Shown: positions 42,997 to 43,864 of the stretch, piece by piece
Layout of the letters: every line of letters begins with the position of its first letter
Numbering within the stretch: the stretch's first letter is position 1
Assembly: GCA_028705775.1 (NCBI GenBank)
Contig: JAQWCW010000024.1
Coordinates: 1-43,864 of the forward strand
DNA: 43,864 bases
Reading direction: 5' to 3'
Source: Eubacteriales bacterium
GTDB lineage: Bacteria; Bacillota; Clostridia; Christensenellales; Aristaeellaceae
Translations under genes and position numbers: made by a program
The notes under the pieces: generated by a model
Told to the model about the DNA's origin: nothing
The model's database searches: none
What the model saw: only the letters and a program-made list of their open reading frames with translations

Positions 42997-43072
42997 GGGA
43001 GCATAGCTCAGCTGGGAGAGCATCTGCCTTACAAGCAGAGGGTCACAGGTTCGAGCCCTGTTGTTCCCACCA
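42997..43072 (+). tRNA. tRNA-Val (UAC)
   Basis: A 76-base tRNA with acceptor stem GGGAGCA / TGTTCCC (one G-T pair), D-loop AGCTCAGCTGGGAGAGC, anticodon TAC between CTGCCT and AAGCAG, T-loop GGTTCGAGCC and encoded CCA. First gene of the cluster. Confidence 0.95.
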
Positions 43073-43122
43073 TTCTTTCAGTAAAGCGCCTGTGTAAAAG
43101 GCGGTCGATGCTGAAAGTAAAT

Positions 43123-43199
43123 GGCTCGGTAGTTCAGTTGGTTAGAATGCCAGCCTGTCACGCTGGAGGTCAGGGGTTCGAGCCCCCTCCGAGTCGCCA
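43123..43199 (+). tRNA. tRNA-Asp (GUC)
   Basis: A 77-base tRNA with acceptor stem GGCTCGG / CCGAGTC, anticodon GTC in the loop CTGTCAC, discriminator G as in tRNA-Asp, T-loop GGTTCGAGCC and encoded CCA. Confidence 0.95.
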
Positions 43200-43201
43200 T
43201 T

Positions 43202-43277
43202 GCCTTGGTAGCTCAGTCGGTAGAGCAGTAGACTGAAAATCTGCGTGTCGGTGGTTCGATTCCGCCCCAAGGCACCA
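43202..43277 (+). tRNA. tRNA-Phe (GAA)
   Basis: A 76-base tRNA only two bases after tRNA-Asp. Acceptor stem GCCTTGG / CCAAGGC, anticodon GAA in the loop CTGAAAA, discriminator A, T-loop GGTTCGATTCC and encoded CCA. Confidence 0.95.
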
Positions 43278-43363
43278 TTTTACGTTTTCATTCGCCGCGT
43301 TGCTTCTCTTGCCCGTCGAAGAGCGGGTAGGGGAAGTATTCTGCGGATGAAACGTAATTCTAT

Positions 43364-43438
43364 GCGGTAGTAGCTCAGTGGTAGAGTGCCACCTTGCCAA
43401 GGTGGATGTCGCGAGTCCGAATCTCGTCTGCCGCTCCA
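43364..43438 (+). tRNA. tRNA-Gly (GCC), copy 1
   Basis: A 75-base tRNA with acceptor stem GCGGTAG / CTGCCGC (one T-G pair), anticodon GCC in the loop TTGCCAA, discriminator T and encoded CCA. Nearly identical to the copy at 43552. Confidence 0.95.
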
Positions 43439-43441
43439 CAC

Positions 43442-43516
43442 GGTGCCATAGCCAAGTGGTAAGGCGAAGGTCTGCAAAACCTTTACTCCCCAGTTCGAGT
43501 CTGGGTGGCACCTCCA
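43442..43516 (+). tRNA. tRNA-Cys (GCA)
   Basis: A 75-base tRNA three bases after tRNA-Gly. Acceptor stem GGTGCCA / TGGCACC, anticodon GCA in the loop CTGCAAA, discriminator T as in tRNA-Cys, T-loop AGTTCGAGTCT and encoded CCA. Confidence 0.95.
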
Positions 43517-43551
43517 ATTCTTCATTCCTGCCGTCACGACGGCGGCGAAAC

Positions 43552-43626
43552 GCGGTAGTAGCTCAGTGGTAGAGTGCCACCTTGCCAAGGTGGATGTCGC
43601 GAGTCCGAATCTCGTCTACCGCTCCA
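43552..43626 (+). tRNA. tRNA-Gly (GCC), copy 2
   Basis: A 75-base tRNA identical to the copy at 43364 except for one base in the 3' acceptor strand (CTACCGC), which turns a T-G pair into T-A. Anticodon GCC, encoded CCA. Last gene of the cluster. Confidence 0.95.
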
Positions 43627-43630
43627 GAAA

Positions 43631-43659
43631 AAGCGCTTGCATACGCAAGTGCTTTTTTT
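43631..43659 (+). terminator. Terminator of the tRNA cluster
   Basis: A 10-bp stem with one G-T pair (43631-43640 with 43645-43654), a four-base loop and a T run to 43659, directly after the last tRNA. Confidence 0.88.
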
Positions 43660-43660
43660 A

Positions 43661-43798
43661 ATGAAATCTGCCCTTCCGGACAAGTGAAATACACATGCGG
43701 TGTATGAAATAGCTGACGCGATGAAATACGCTGCGGCGTATGAAGTGTACCCCATGTCAAGTACAAAATTTGCTTAGTGGTAGTTCGTCCGCGACGAA
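43661..43798. repeat. Array of short hairpins separated by ATGAAAT-like spacers
   Basis: Five copies of ATGAAAT or a one-base variant start at 43661, 43684, 43704, 43721 and 43740 (17-23 bases apart). The sequence between them includes small hairpins such as ACAC-ATGCG-GTGT and ACGC-TGCG-GCGT. Further on are GTAC arms around 43748-43764 and a perfect TTCGTC-CGC-GACGAA (43784-43798). No protein-coding frame is supported. It is not a CRISPR array: the spacers are too short and too regular. It may be a dispersed non-autonomous repeat or an RNA element. Confidence 0.5.
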
Positions 43799-43864
43799 TT
43801 GTGATATACTGCTCCCGCTTTGCCGGTGCTGAGGATAGGGCAACGCTGAGGAGCGACCCGAGCG

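Noticed and set aside
42733-43236. Open frame of 167 codons before and through tRNA genes
   Set aside because: It crosses tRNA-Val and tRNA-Asp and shows no family similarity. The product text is the usual tRNA-derived artefact.
43661-43746. CRISPR array
   Set aside because: Repeats are only seven bases, the intervals are 17-23 bases including hairpins, and no cas gene is present.
43170-43766. Several minus-strand frames over the tRNA cluster
   Set aside because: They are translations of tRNA genes (repeated GGTLPLSYYR-like text), a known annotation artefact.

Overview
The window looks like a chromosomal segment of a spore-forming Firmicute of class Clostridia, by impression a gut lineage such as Christensenellales. 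The evidence is a germination protease gene beside spoIIP, YajC next to a TIGR04086-type membrane protein, PyrR-like control of a uracil permease, a MacAB/YknXYZ-type exporter and Gram-positive ribosome binding sites (AAGGAGG). Base composition is moderately GC-rich and codon use looks even throughout. The order-level placement is a guess.

Left arm, about 214-12000, all minus strand: a carbohydrate-use locus. In transcription order it holds an AraC-type regulator fused to a GH39 glycosidase domain, a secreted sugar-binding protein, a double-NBD sugar ATPase, two permeases, a GH3 glycosidase and a GH78 alpha-L-rhamnosidase. The substrate is probably a rhamnose-containing oligosaccharide. An L-lactaldehyde reductase (fucO) at 31 kb could drain the lactaldehyde made from rhamnose.

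12.1-16.4 kb, minus strand: an AraC regulator, SDR and FAD-dehydrogenase operon behind a good promoter with three upstream direct repeats, then a secreted CHAP-like protein. 16.5-23.4 kb, plus strand: a membrane protein with a GrpE-like tail, a membrane-anchored Hsp70-like ATPase, a YgiQ-type radical SAM protein and a secreted clostripain-family protease with LWAGL repeats. The Hsp70-like pair is the best candidate for an undescribed system.

23.5-29.0 kb, plus strand: a compact, mostly overlapping pstC-pstA-pstB-phoU-phoB-phoR phosphate operon with Pho-box-like repeats, no pstS and a frameshift in phoR. 29.0-30.7 kb: a uracil permease behind a PyrR-type hairpin and terminator. Divergent fucO and a RACo-like 2Fe-2S/ASKHA protein follow, then a decayed phosphotransferase pseudogene.

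34.2-42.6 kb, minus strand: spoIIP, gpr (frameshifted in a six-base homopolymer), a MacB-type permease, its ATPase, a MacA-type adaptor, a secreted SH3b protein, a TIGR04086 protein, yajC and a small XRE regulator. 43.0-43.63 kb, plus strand: six tRNA genes (Val, Asp, Phe, Gly, Cys, Gly) and a terminator. The right edge carries a non-coding array of short hairpins separated by ATGAAAT-like spacers. Two genes have single-base frameshifts and a third is a multiply broken remnant, all within about 8 kb, so either local decay or assembly indels must be considered.
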